NCBI GenBank assembly: GCA_035632095.1
Contig: DASQHM010000119.1
Coordinates: forward strand, 1 to 9,520
Length of the DNA: 9,520 nt
Source of the DNA: DASQHM01 sp035632095
GTDB taxonomy: Bacteria; Pseudomonadota; Alphaproteobacteria; Ferrovibrionales; Ferrovibrionaceae
Reading direction: 5' to 3'
The first letter of the stretch is position 1; every line of letters begins with the position of its first letter. Below, one piece after another: positions 1-8,897 of this stretch. The notes beneath the pieces are model-generated. The model saw nothing but the letters and a program-made list of their open reading frames with translations. It searched no databases and had not been told where the DNA came from. A program made the position numbers and the translations under genes.

Positions 1-97
1 TGAATCGCAAAGAACCGCGCAGGTCTTAGACCCAAACGGCCCAGAGTGTCAGGCCATCGTTCGTTGGGCCCAATCGGTGTGCGGGGAAAGATATGAA

Positions 98-114
98 AAT
101 GGGGATCCCCCATT
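98..114. repeat. Short perfect hairpin, 7-bp stem and 3-nt loop
   Basis: AATGGGG and CCCCATT flank the loop ATC, giving a perfect 7-bp stem. No T-tract follows on either strand, so it is not a standard intrinsic terminator. It lies about 110 bases before the preferred TPR start and could be an operator-like site or a leader-RNA structure. A structure this short can also arise by chance. The inverted repeat is seen directly; any role is speculation. Confidence 0.3.
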
Positions 115-215
115 CAGCGGTGGGCCGCCCTACGGGAATGCCCTCGGTCTCTACCGCATCTGCGTGAGACAATTGGTTTCGCCTTTTGGATGCAGTTATT
201 AGACACTTCAATGGT

Positions 216-220
216 GGGGA
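216..220 (+). promoter_or_regulatory. Probable ribosome-binding site of the TPR gene
   Basis: GGGGA lies five bases before the ATG at 226, good Shine-Dalgarno-like spacing. Upstream in-frame ATGs at 190 and 211 have no comparable purine-rich site. This is the main reason for preferring the start at 226. Confidence 0.45.
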
Positions 221-225
221 ACTCT

Positions 226-780
226 ATGACTCGAGATACGATGCCAGATAATAGGACACGAGATATCTTCAAAGCTATGCCACCGGGAATCGAGCGGGCT
301 CATCAATTCGGACTGATCGGCGACTTCGCTGCGGCTCTCCAGTCCGTCGAAGAACACATTCGCGCGCATCCCAACGATGCCGGAGGCTATGCGTGCAAGA
401 GCAACGTTCTTCATCACATGGGCCGGTCCGACGAAGCCCTCCAGTGCTGGGATCGGGTTAAAGCGGTTGCGCCCAAATATTCGATCTGGCACTTCCGGCG
501 CGGACAAATACTGCTCGACATGGGGCGTTACGACGAGGCCATCGCAGAATTCACCCGCCAGGCCGCGCGAGATGATCCCGATCAGCTCTTTGGTCCGGCC
601 AGCTATCTCTATCGTGCCGAATGCCACCTTCGCCTCGGCCAATACGGTCAGGCGCTTGCCGATTGCGCGATGCTGCCCGAGGACTTCGAGATTCCCGGCT
701 TTCGCGGTCGACTCGATGGATCGAAGAAGCTGATCATTGACGACATCGCGCGCATTCGCGGTGACATACCCTCGCCGTGA
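226..780 (+). CDS. Small tetratricopeptide-repeat (TPR) protein
   Basis: This is a 184-residue protein made almost entirely of TPR helices, so it most likely acts as a protein-protein interaction scaffold. About four repeats are visible, at residues 22-51, 52-85, 86-119 and 125-158. They carry typical TPR residues, for example MGRSDEALQCWDRV, MGRYDEAIAEFTRQA and LGQYGQALADCA, each ending near a helix-breaking proline. No signal peptide or membrane segment is visible, so it is probably cytoplasmic. The start at 226 is chosen for the GGGGA five bases upstream; in-frame ATG codons at 190 and 211 would add 12 or 5 unlikely residues. The stop overlaps the start of the next gene by 4 nt (GTGA), which suggests co-translation with the 80-residue proteins. 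TPR folding is well supported; the partner and process are unknown. Confidence 0.85.
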   Translation: MTRDTMPDNRTRDIFKAMPPGIERAHQFGLIGDFAAALQSVEEHIRAHPNDAGGYACKSNVLHHMGRSDEALQCWDRVKAVAPKYSIWHFRRGQILLDMGRYDEAIAEFTRQAARDDPDQLFGPASYLYRAECHLRLGQYGQALADCAMLPEDFEIPGFRGRLDGSKKLIIDDIARIRGDIPSP

Positions 781-1019
781 ACAAGGACTTCGCCCGTCAC
801 ATGTCCGCCGTCGCTTGGCGGAGTTCGGGACTTCTCGGCAACCTGATGCCGCTTTTGCGCGAGCATTGCGACCCGGGGGAATACGAGTCGATGCGCCGGG
901 CCATCGCCGGCCTCATCGGCCAGATCCATGATGTGATTTTGAGCCGGGTCTACGAAACTCACCCCGAGATTGAGGCGGAGGTCAAAGCGAAGGTCGAACG
1001 TTTCGGCCACGTCATCTGA
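777..1019 (+). CDS. Hypothetical 80-residue protein, tandem paralogue copy 1
   Basis: I do not recognise this family. The protein has 80 residues, is mostly predicted helical, and has no signal peptide or membrane segment. It starts with GTG, which shares bases with the TPR gene's TGA stop (GTGA). No clear ribosome-binding site precedes it, so translational coupling to the TPR gene is likely. The start is supported by the neighbouring 80-residue protein at 1043-1285, which aligns from the first residue without gaps. By eye about 23 of 80 positions are identical: D4, ARH 6-8, C31, P33, E35, R40, AG 44-45, I50, IL 54-55, Y59, HP 62-63 and FG 76-77. An internal ATG at 801 would remove the conserved DxARH start, so it is disfavoured. 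Conservation of both copies argues that they are real genes rather than chance frames. Function is unknown. Confidence 0.72.
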   Translation: MNKDFARHMSAVAWRSSGLLGNLMPLLREHCDPGEYESMRRAIAGLIGQIHDVILSRVYETHPEIEAEVKAKVERFGHVI

Positions 1020-1042
1020 TCCACGATCATTGGCCGGACCGC

Positions 1043-1285
1043 ATGGACGAAGACCTGGCGCGCCACGTGGCGAGCATCGCCGTCACCGGGGCGGAATACC
1101 TCAAGGCCGCCGACTATGCCTTGGCGAAAAACTGCGAGCCGGCGGAGCTTGCCGCGTTCCGCGCGGCGTTCGCCGGCGTCGATGCAAAAATCCGCAACGA
1201 CATCTTGGCGCCGATCTACGCGGCGCATCCGAACGTGAAGACCACGATCGAAACCGGACTCGCGACCTTTGGTGCGGTCCTGTAA
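1043..1285 (+). CDS. Hypothetical 80-residue protein, tandem paralogue copy 2
   Basis: Second member of the small pair, also 80 residues, starting with ATG 23 bases after copy 1 ends. It keeps the DxARH block at residues 4-8, the C31-x-P33-x-E35 element, the AG at 44-45, the IL...Y...HP stretch at 54-63 and FG at 76-77. Between these anchors it has diverged widely, with an alanine-rich, probably helical body. No signal peptide or membrane span is seen. The ribosome-binding site is weak (only a GGCCGGA-like purine patch), so it may depend on transcription and translation of the genes before it. It ends with TAA just before the convergent intergenic gap and is the last gene of the left block. 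The duplication is seen directly. Whether the two proteins form a heterodimer or bind the TPR protein is inference. Confidence 0.72.
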   Translation: MDEDLARHVASIAVTGAEYLKAADYALAKNCEPAELAAFRAAFAGVDAKIRNDILAPIYAAHPNVKTTIETGLATFGAVL

Positions 1286-1549
1286 AGCTTAGATCGCTCG
1301 CGGTGCATTGCTTCAGGCATCGATGGATGGCGCCTCACGCGAGACAAGCGTCACACTCGCTATGAGAGAATGTAGGTCAGTTCTGACAATCGCCTTTACG
1401 TATGTGCCAGCCAAGATTATTTTTTGCCAGTGACGGCATTGCTGGGATCGTTCCCCGAGAGCAATGCTCGATGTCGCGGTGGGACGATCACCGTTGATCC
1501 CCAATTCCATACGATATGGATTGCGCCTCGAATCGATAGCGGTCTGCCG
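1286..1549. other. Convergent intergenic gap
   Basis: This 264-base gap separates the two converging gene blocks. I find no credible gene in it. Its right end holds several small inverted repeats (about 1481-1502, 1502-1523 and 1536-1553). A run of six T on the plus strand at about 1421-1426 precedes, rather than follows, a weak TGCC/GGCA stem, so it is in the wrong order for a plus-strand terminator, and the minus strand carries As there. No T-rich canonical terminator is visible for either block. Confidence 0.55.
1502..1523. terminator. Candidate 3'-end hairpin in the convergent gap
   Basis: TCCATA (1506-1511) and TATGGA (1515-1520) pair around the loop CGA. The stem can be lengthened by CAA/TTG (1502-1504 with 1521-1523), leaving one bulged T at 1505. 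That gives nine pairs in all. No T-tract follows on either strand, so a classic Rho-independent terminator is not supported. It could mark or protect the 3' end of the operon mRNA. Confidence 0.3.
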
Positions 1550-1553
1550 CTAT
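1536..1553. terminator. Candidate hairpin overlapping the permease stop codon
   Basis: ATAGCGG (1536-1542) and CCGCTAT (1547-1553) form a perfect 7-bp stem around a 4-base loop, TCTG on the plus strand. The structure covers the TAG stop of the last permease gene (1550-1552). On the plus strand only TTTAT follows, and on the minus strand no T run follows. It might slow transcription from either side or stabilise the mRNA end; its role is unproven. Confidence 0.35.
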
Positions 1554-2737
1554 TTATACGGATCGGCCGCGTCGCGGAGGCCGTCGCCGAGGAAGTTGAA
1601 CGACAGCACCACGATCAGCACCGGCACCACCGGGAACATCAGCCACGGGTAGAGCGCCACCACGTTGATGTTCTGCGCCTCGTTCAAGAGCACGCCCCAA
1701 CTGGTGATCGGCGGGCGCAAGCCCAGCCCCAGGAACGACAGCGCCGTCTCGCCGAGGATCATGGAGGGGATCGAGAGCGAGGCCGAGGCGATCAGATGGC
1801 TCATGAAGCTCGGCAGTAGATGGCGCGCGATGATGCGCCGCGGCCGCGCGCCCATGAGACGGGCGGCGGTGCAGAAATCCTCCTCGCGCAACGCCAGCAA
1901 TTTCGAACGCACGGCGCGCGCCAGCGCCGGCCAATCCAGCAATCCCAGAATGATGGTGATGCCGAAGTAGACCAGCACCGGGCTCCAGTTCACCGGCAGC
2001 GCCGCCGACAGCGCCATCCAGAGCGGCAGCTCGGGGAACGAACGCAGCATTTCGATCAGGCGCTGGATCAAATTATCGATCCAGCCGCCGTAATAGCCGG
2101 AGATGCCGCCAAGCGTGATGCCGAGCAGAAAGCTGATGGTGATGCCGACCAGGCCCACGGTGAGCGAGATGCGCGTGCCGTAAATCATGCGCGAGAGGAT
2201 GTCGCGCCCGAGCCGGTCGGTGCCGAGCAGATAGGCGGTTCCTTCTTCCGCCGGGCAGAACAGATGGAAGTGGCCGGGAAACGTGCCCCATAAGTTGTAA
2301 CCGTCACCACTGCAGAAATAGCGAATCGGCTGCACCAGCGACGGATCAGCCGTATAGACGCGCTGCAACGTCTTCATGTCGAGCTTGTAGCGCGTGCCGT
2401 AGACGAACGGCCCGACGAAGTGACCCGCGGAATCGAACAGATGGATCGGCTGCGGCGGGGCGTAGATGTGGCGCGCGTCCCGGGTCTCCAGGTTGTAGGG
2501 CGCCAGCACTTCGCTCACCACGATCGACATATAGAACGCGAGCAGCACGATGCCGGCGCCGACCGCAACCTTGTGGCGGCGGAACTTCCACCACATCATC
2601 CGCCACTGGGACGCGCGGTAGAAACGCTCCTGCTCCGGCGTCAGCGCTTCGATGGAGTAGGGATTGAAGGGCTCCCTGGAAACCCAGTGCTCCAAAGGCC
2701 GGCCGGCCGGGCGGCGACCGCTGTCGATCGTACTCAT
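1550..2737 (-). CDS. Peptide/nickel-type ABC importer permease, DppC/OppC family
   Basis: This 395-residue inner-membrane permease is the second channel half of the importer. Residues 1-52 are a long cytoplasmic N-terminus, the first membrane span is about 56-78, and the remaining spans fall between about 187 and 385. Family marks include LGTDRLGRDILSR (171-183), the EAA coupling loop around 284-310 (AARLMGARPRRI) that contacts the ATPase, LSFLGLGL (333-340), and the C-terminal FNFLGDGLRDAADP (380-393). Between span 1 and the LGTD motif lies a roughly 90-residue periplasmic insert (about 80-170) with two cysteines, C142 and C161. It makes the protein longer than typical DppC proteins of about 300 residues. 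The ATG at 2737 overlaps the upstream permease stop (ATGA). The frame stays open far upstream, but that extension is a shadow of the upstream permease. No Shine-Dalgarno site is visible, so translation is probably coupled. Confidence 0.93.
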   Translation of the reverse strand: MSTIDSGRRPAGRPLEHWVSREPFNPYSIEALTPEQERFYRASQWRMMWWKFRRHKVAVGAGIVLLAFYMSIVVSEVLAPYNLETRDARHIYAPPQPIHLFDSAGHFVGPFVYGTRYKLDMKTLQRVYTADPSLVQPIRYFCSGDGYNLWGTFPGHFHLFCPAEEGTAYLLGTDRLGRDILSRMIYGTRISLTVGLVGITISFLLGITLGGISGYYGGWIDNLIQRLIEMLRSFPELPLWMALSAALPVNWSPVLVYFGITIILGLLDWPALARAVRSKLLALREEDFCTAARLMGARPRRIIARHLLPSFMSHLIASASLSIPSMILGETALSFLGLGLRPPITSWGVLLNEAQNINVVALYPWLMFPVVPVLIVVLSFNFLGDGLRDAADPYK

Positions 2738-3759
2738 CGGGCCGCGGTTCCGGTCAGGCGGATGCGCGGATCGAGCAGGGCGAGCAGCACGTCGGAAATG
2801 AACATGCCGATCACCGTCAGCATGGCCAGGAACATCAGCACCGATCCGGCGAGATATTGATCCTGGCTTTGCAGCGATTGCAGCAGCAGCGGGCCGACGG
2901 TCGGCAGCGACAGCACGACGGATACGATGGCCGAGCCCGAAACCAGATGCGGCAACATGTTGCCGATGTCGGCGACGAACGGATTGAGCGACATGCGGAT
3001 CGGATATTTCACCAGCAGCCGGAGCGGCGGCAGGCCCTTGGCGCGCCCGGTGATCACGTATTGCTTCTGCAGCTCGTCCAGCAGGTTGGCGCGCAAGCGC
3101 CGGATCATGCCGGCGGTGCCGCTGGCGCCGATGATGACGGTCGGGATCACCAGATGCTGCAGGACGGAGAGAATTTTCGGCCAGGTCCACGGCTGATCCA
3201 TGAACTGCTCGTCCATCAGGCCGCCGATGGACAGCCCGAACCAGCGGTTGGCCAGGAACAGCATGACCAGGGCCAGCAGGAAGTTCGGCGTGGCGAGGCC
3301 GAGATAGCCGAGGAAGGTGATGCCGTAGTCGCCCCAGGAATATTGATGCGTCGCCGAGTAGACGCCGATGGGGAAGGCGACGAGCCAGGTGAACAAGACC
3401 GCCGCCACATTGAGCACGAACGTCAGCATCAGCCGGTCGCCCACCACCTCGCCGACCGGGCGGTTGTACTCGAACGACCAGCCCCAATCGCCCTGCAGCA
3501 GGCCGGAGAAGCCGTTCTCGCCCGGCATGGCGCCGAGCCAGATGGCGTATTGCTGCAAGAGGGGCTTGTCGAGCGCGTATTGCTTGCGCAGGAACTCCGC
3601 CTTTTGAATCGCCGCCTGCTCGCCTTGCGACTTCAATTCGGCAATGTGGTTGGAAAGATAATCGCCGGCTGGCAGCCGGATGATCATGAACGTGATGATG
3701 CTGATGACCAGCAACGTGGGGATCATGATCAGGACGCGGTGAATCAGGTAGGTGAACAT
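2734..3759 (-). CDS. Peptide/nickel-type ABC importer permease, DppB/OppB family
   Basis: This 341-residue inner-membrane permease forms the first channel half. The N-terminus MFTYLIHRVLIMIPTLLVIS is the usual DppB/OppB start, with one membrane span at about 8-28. A periplasmic region (about 30-107) contains QYALDKPLLQQYAIWL and GDWGWSF, both typical of the family. Five further spans fall between about 110 and 330. The EAA cytoplasmic loop is YVITGRAKGL (234-243), and the end has the usual LLDPRIRL (328-335). It lies 19 nt after the binding-protein stop, with GAGG four bases before its ATG. Its stop overlaps the next permease start by 4 nt, consistent with equal production of the two halves. 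The family is certain; the transported compound is not. Confidence 0.94.
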   Translation of the reverse strand: MFTYLIHRVLIMIPTLLVISIITFMIIRLPAGDYLSNHIAELKSQGEQAAIQKAEFLRKQYALDKPLLQQYAIWLGAMPGENGFSGLLQGDWGWSFEYNRPVGEVVGDRLMLTFVLNVAAVLFTWLVAFPIGVYSATHQYSWGDYGITFLGYLGLATPNFLLALVMLFLANRWFGLSIGGLMDEQFMDQPWTWPKILSVLQHLVIPTVIIGASGTAGMIRRLRANLLDELQKQYVITGRAKGLPPLRLLVKYPIRMSLNPFVADIGNMLPHLVSGSAIVSVVLSLPTVGPLLLQSLQSQDQYLAGSVLMFLAMLTVIGMFISDVLLALLDPRIRLTGTAAR

Positions 3760-3778
3760 TTTGCCTCGACGCCGGCCG

Positions 3779-5697
3779 TCAACCCCCGCTGGCCAGCCAG
3801 AACGCGTCCATATGGTAAAGGCCGAAGTAGGCCCCGGGGTCGAAGTTGTAAATGCCCTCCTCCGGCACGTTGCGCAAGCGTTTGTTGATGACGATGGGCT
3901 GCTGCACGCCGCTCACCACCCCGATGGTGAATTGCTGATCCGCGTGCAGCGCCAGCATTTCGGCCCAGAGCTTGCGCCGGGCCTGCGAATCGACCGAACT
4001 CGCCCATTGCTCGTTCAGGCTCATGAGCTGCTGGGGGATCGGCATGTCGATCTTCTCGCCGGCCTTGCCGCCGGTCTCGAAGTACTGGCCCCACTTGGGC
4101 CATTCCAGGCTTGCCTGCTCGGTCGGCGCCAGCTCCGCCGGGCTCATGTCGGGGGTGGGCAGGCCGTTCTCGAAGCCGGTCCAGGCCGACATGACGGTCT
4201 CGCCGGAATAGACGCGGTTGCGCAGAATTTCGCGCGACGACGGCTTGATCAGCAGCCGCACGCCGAGCTGCTTCCAGTTTTCCCGGATCAACTCCATGAT
4301 GTCGGTCTGCTCCGGATCCTCGCCCGCGGTCTCGACTACGATCTCGAGCGGCCGGCTATCGGACATAAGACGTATTCCGTCGCCGTTGCGCTGGGTCAGG
4401 CCGATCTGATCCAGCAGCCGGTTGGCCTGCGCCTTGTCGTAGGTCGCCCACTTGGTCTGGTTTTCCTTGGTGAACAGCGGACTGTCCGGAAGCGCCGTGT
4501 CGTTGCCTTCGATGGCGAGGCCGAAGAAGATCGATTGATTGATGCCGTCCCGGTCGATGCCGAGCGAAAGGGCGCGGCGGAAGCGGACGTCGCGCACCAG
4601 CGCGCGCCACACCGGATCCTCCACGTTCAAGTTCGGGTAGAGCGCGAAATGCGAGCCCTTTGCCGTCTTCCAGAGCAGGGTGCGATAGCCGGCGCGCTCC
4701 TCGTTCTCCTTGAGGAACGTGAAGTTCGAAAAGCTCAGGTCGCGGGATTGCAGGTCGCTTTCGCCGGCGCCGGTCTTGGCCGGGATCAGCGACGGCGAGG
4801 CCGGCGCCATGACCACGCGATCGATGTAGGGAAGCTGATGGCCCGCCGGGTCGACGCGATGGAAGAACGGATTGCGCACCGCGATGAAGCGGTCGGCTGG
4901 CATGCGCGTCACCACGATCCAGGGATCGAGCGTCGGCAGGTCCGGATTGCTGGCGTCGTAGAGATTGTCGAGCGAATTGTGCAACGCCGCCCAGTTCCGC
5001 TTGTTGGCGGCGGCGGCCTTTTTCTCGAGCTCGGCCTTGTCGGCGTATTTGGCGTGGAACTGTTTCAGATAGTGGGCCGGCCGATAGAGGAAAACCGGCG
5101 ATGCGGCCGCCAGCCTCGGCAGAAAGTACGGATTGGGCTTGCTCCAGGAATAGCGCACCGTGAGCGGATCGATGATTTCGACCTTCGGCGGCTCGCCCGC
5201 GGCGAAAAGCTCCTGCGGCGGGCCGGCCGGCGACAACTCCGCGTTGTTGGCCACGTCTTCCCACCAGTAGCGGAAGTCCTCGGTGGTGAACGGCTGCCCG
5301 TCCGACCATTTGTGGCCGGGCCGGAGATGCATGGTGAAGACGCGGTCGCCGCTCACCTCCAGTTTCTCCAGCAGGTCCGGCTTGATCTGGAACTTCTCGT
5401 CGTACACCACGAGCCGCGCATAGCCGTAGACGGTGAGGAAGCGGATGTCGCGCGCGCGCGCGATCAAGGTGCGCAATTCGCCGCCGGGCTTGCCGATGAC
5501 GCGCTCCTTGCCGTCGAAGGGCACGACCAGCGGCACCTTCGGCACGCGGTCGGCCACGGGCGGCAGCTTGTTGGCGGCGACGTCGGCGGCGAGCGACGGC
5601 GTCTCGATGTATTCCGTCGCGCCGGCGCCGCCGGCGCGCAATGGCGAAAACAGCGCGGCAGAAAGCAAGGCGGCGCAAAGCACGATGCGGCGGGACT

Positions 5698-5701
<4 letters not shown>
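3779..5701 (-). CDS. Periplasmic substrate-binding protein, SBP family 5 (peptide/nickel-type)
   Basis: This 640-residue protein captures ligand for the importer. The N-terminus is a Sec signal peptide: KSRR, a hydrophobic stretch (6-20), then AGGAGA (23-28) as the probable cleavage region. There is no lipobox, so it should be soluble in the periplasm. Family marks include IGKPGGELR (69-77) and LRPGHKWSDGQPFTTEDF (126-143), the classic SBP_bac_5 motif, followed by WWEDV. DVRFRRALSLGIDRDGIN in the second half is the usual family segment. At about 640 residues it is longer than DppA/OppA (about 535-545) and closer to YejA-type proteins. The GTG start at 5701 is chosen because a perfect AGGAGG lies seven bases upstream, it overlaps the ATPase stop (GTGA), and a signal peptide follows. 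The frame is open further upstream, but that would put ATPase shadow sequence before the signal peptide. Confidence 0.94.
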
Positions 5702-7583
<1,882 letters not shown>

Positions 7584-7584
<1 letters not shown>

Positions 7585-8099
7585 CAGCCTGCGTGTCCTC
7601 CGGCGCGCCGGCCGCCGCTCGCGTCCAGGCCGTAGCCGAGCGCATCGAGATTGGCGCGGCTCGACGCGGTCATGTGCACGCCCCGTGCCTGCGCGGCCAT
7701 ATCGGCACGACGCGCCAAATCGGCAAAACCGTCGATGGTGGAATCGATGCGAATGCTGCGCCCCTTACCGCGGAGCGTCAGCTGCATCCAACCACCCGTT
7801 CTATCCCGCTTTGTCGAAAAGTACCGCACATCGAGGCCCTGTAATTCCTCCCAGTTTATGGTCGCGCCGAAAGGGCCATCGACGCGGACTCTCTTTGCCG
7901 AGATCTCAACGCTTGTCGCCTGCCTGATTGCCGTGCGGACGCCAAAAGTCAAGAAAAGGACAGCTAAACCTCCCAGCAGCCAAAGCATGACAGATGCAAG
8001 GTCGGCGAACAATACCGGGGCACCGGTCAAAAGCGTTCCGGCAGCGGCGCGCGCATAGTCGGGAGCGAGCGCGGCAAAGCTATAGCGATAGCGGATCAC
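7584..8099 (-). CDS. Hypothetical membrane protein with a probable PH-like domain
   Basis: This 171-residue protein has no family I can name firmly. Two hydrophobic stretches (about 17-32 and 34-55) predict a membrane hairpin near the N-terminus. After it come short beta-rich segments (about 62-123: VEISAKRVRVDGPFGATINW, EELQGLDVRYF, GWMQLTLRGKGRSIRID) and then a helix (124-140). That layout resembles the bacterial PH-like domains often found next to paired membrane spans, but this is judged by eye. The C-terminus is Gly/Arg-rich and perhaps disordered. The start is a GTG overlapping the deacetylase stop (GTGA) with no clear ribosome-binding site. The stop shares one base with the ATPase start. 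Its place between the deacetylase and the transporter suggests an accessory envelope role, but no function should be assigned. Confidence 0.8.
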
Positions 8100-8887
8100 G
8101 ATTGCAGACCATGCATCTGCTCCAACGCTTGCCGATAGACCGCGACGGCATCGAGCCAGCGCGCGGCGGGATGATTGCGCGTCTCGTCAAGCAGCCGCTC
8201 GACGAAATTCGCGCAAGAGTCGTCTTCGGCCGCGTGATGGGTGAGCAACCCGGTCGGTTCCGCCGGATCGGCATCGCGACGCCGCCTTGCCGCCAGCAGG
8301 CCGATCAAATAATCCAGCGCCTCCGCTTCGCCGACGAAGCCGCGCCCGCCGCCCCAGGCGATGGGGTCGACGTGGGCATTGATTTGCAACAAGGCGGGGC
8401 CGGCGAGCACGCTCCGGCGCGGACCGAAACTCGACAGCGCGACGAAACCGAGACCATGCAGGCGCGCGATCAGGCTGGCCGGCGCGCGATTCCACGGCGG
8501 GACGAAAATCGGCGTGTGTCTCTGGCCGAACAGCTCGCCCATTCGCCGCGCGCCGTCGGCGACCTCGCTCACCATGTCCGCAATCGGCCGGCCGTCGAGA
8601 AATTCCGCCTTCTTCGCATCCGGCGGCGCATGGTTGGCATGGGCAAAGCCGTGCTGCACGATGGCGACATCCGATGCCGCGGATAAGCGCGACGGAATGG
8701 TGGCGTCGGCCTTGGCCGGGATCACCGCGAGACAAAGCGGCACCCGGTGGCGCGCCGCGCGGTCCAGCAATTTCTCCAGTGCCGGCGTCAGCGACGTGGC
8801 GTCGTCGTCGCGCCACCAGAACGTCGCGGTCTTTCGCGCGGCGCCCCACGCATCGAGTTCGGCATGCAGCGCGGTCCACGTGCTCAT
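8096..8887 (-). CDS. Polysaccharide deacetylase family protein (NodB-like fold, variant motifs)
   Basis: This 263-residue protein has the motif pattern of carbohydrate esterase family 4. Motif 1 is WWRDDDA (24-30), where classic members have TFDDG; the aspartates would be base and metal ligands. Motif 2 is QHGFAHANH (78-86), supplying metal-binding histidines. Motif 3 is FVPPWNR (128-134). The late histidine motif is LLTHHA (214-219). It probably removes an acyl group from an amino sugar, or at least keeps that fold. No signal peptide or membrane span is seen, so a cytoplasmic site is likelier than the usual extracellular one. The ATG at 8887 lies 10 nt after the glycosyltransferase stop, with GGTGAG nine bases upstream. 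An earlier in-frame ATG at 8947 would add 20 unlike residues overlapping the upstream gene. It ends in a 4-nt overlap with the membrane-protein gene. Substrate unknown. Confidence 0.85.
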   Translation of the reverse strand: MSTWTALHAELDAWGAARKTATFWWRDDDATSLTPALEKLLDRAARHRVPLCLAVIPAKADATIPSRLSAASDVAIVQHGFAHANHAPPDAKKAEFLDGRPIADMVSEVADGARRMGELFGQRHTPIFVPPWNRAPASLIARLHGLGFVALSSFGPRRSVLAGPALLQINAHVDPIAWGGGRGFVGEAEALDYLIGLLAARRRRDADPAEPTGLLTHHAAEDDSCANFVERLLDETRNHPAARWLDAVAVYRQALEQMHGLQS

Positions 8888-8897
8888 GCGCCGCCGC

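Larger units (their letters stand above)
1..225. other. Non-coding leader upstream of the TPR gene
   Basis: I see no convincing gene here. A 61-codon frame on the minus strand (26-211) starts with TTG, has no ribosome-binding site and resembles nothing I know. The stretch is less GC-rich than the rest of the window. It contains a perfect 10-bp palindrome (TTGGGCCCAA, 64-73) and a 7-bp hairpin (98-114). It presumably carries the promoter for the TPR gene, but I cannot point to a convincing -35/-10 pair. Confidence 0.5.

Noticed and set aside
173..201. Possible promoter TTGGTT (173-178) and TTATTA (196-201), 17-base spacing
   Set aside because: Both boxes match the sigma-70 consensus poorly. 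The position would fit a TPR start at 226 but is not enough to call a promoter.
26..211. 61-codon minus-strand frame in the leader
   Set aside because: It has a TTG start, no ribosome-binding site, no recognisable family and no supporting neighbour; it is probably chance.
1418..1445. T-run next to a TGCC/GGCA stem, resembling a terminator
   Set aside because: On the plus strand the T-run precedes the 4-bp stem; on the minus strand the stem is followed by As. Neither order makes an intrinsic terminator.
2738..3487. In-frame upstream extension of the second permease to 645 codons, suggesting a fusion
   Set aside because: The extra residues are Arg/Ala/His-rich low-information sequence in the wrong frame of the first permease gene. 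The ATGA overlap at 2734-2737 gives a normal start.
2857..3888. 343-codon plus-strand frame antisense to the first permease
   Set aside because: It is Gln/Arg/Asp/Gly-rich with no domain, opposite a clear DppB-family gene with membrane spans and EAA loop.
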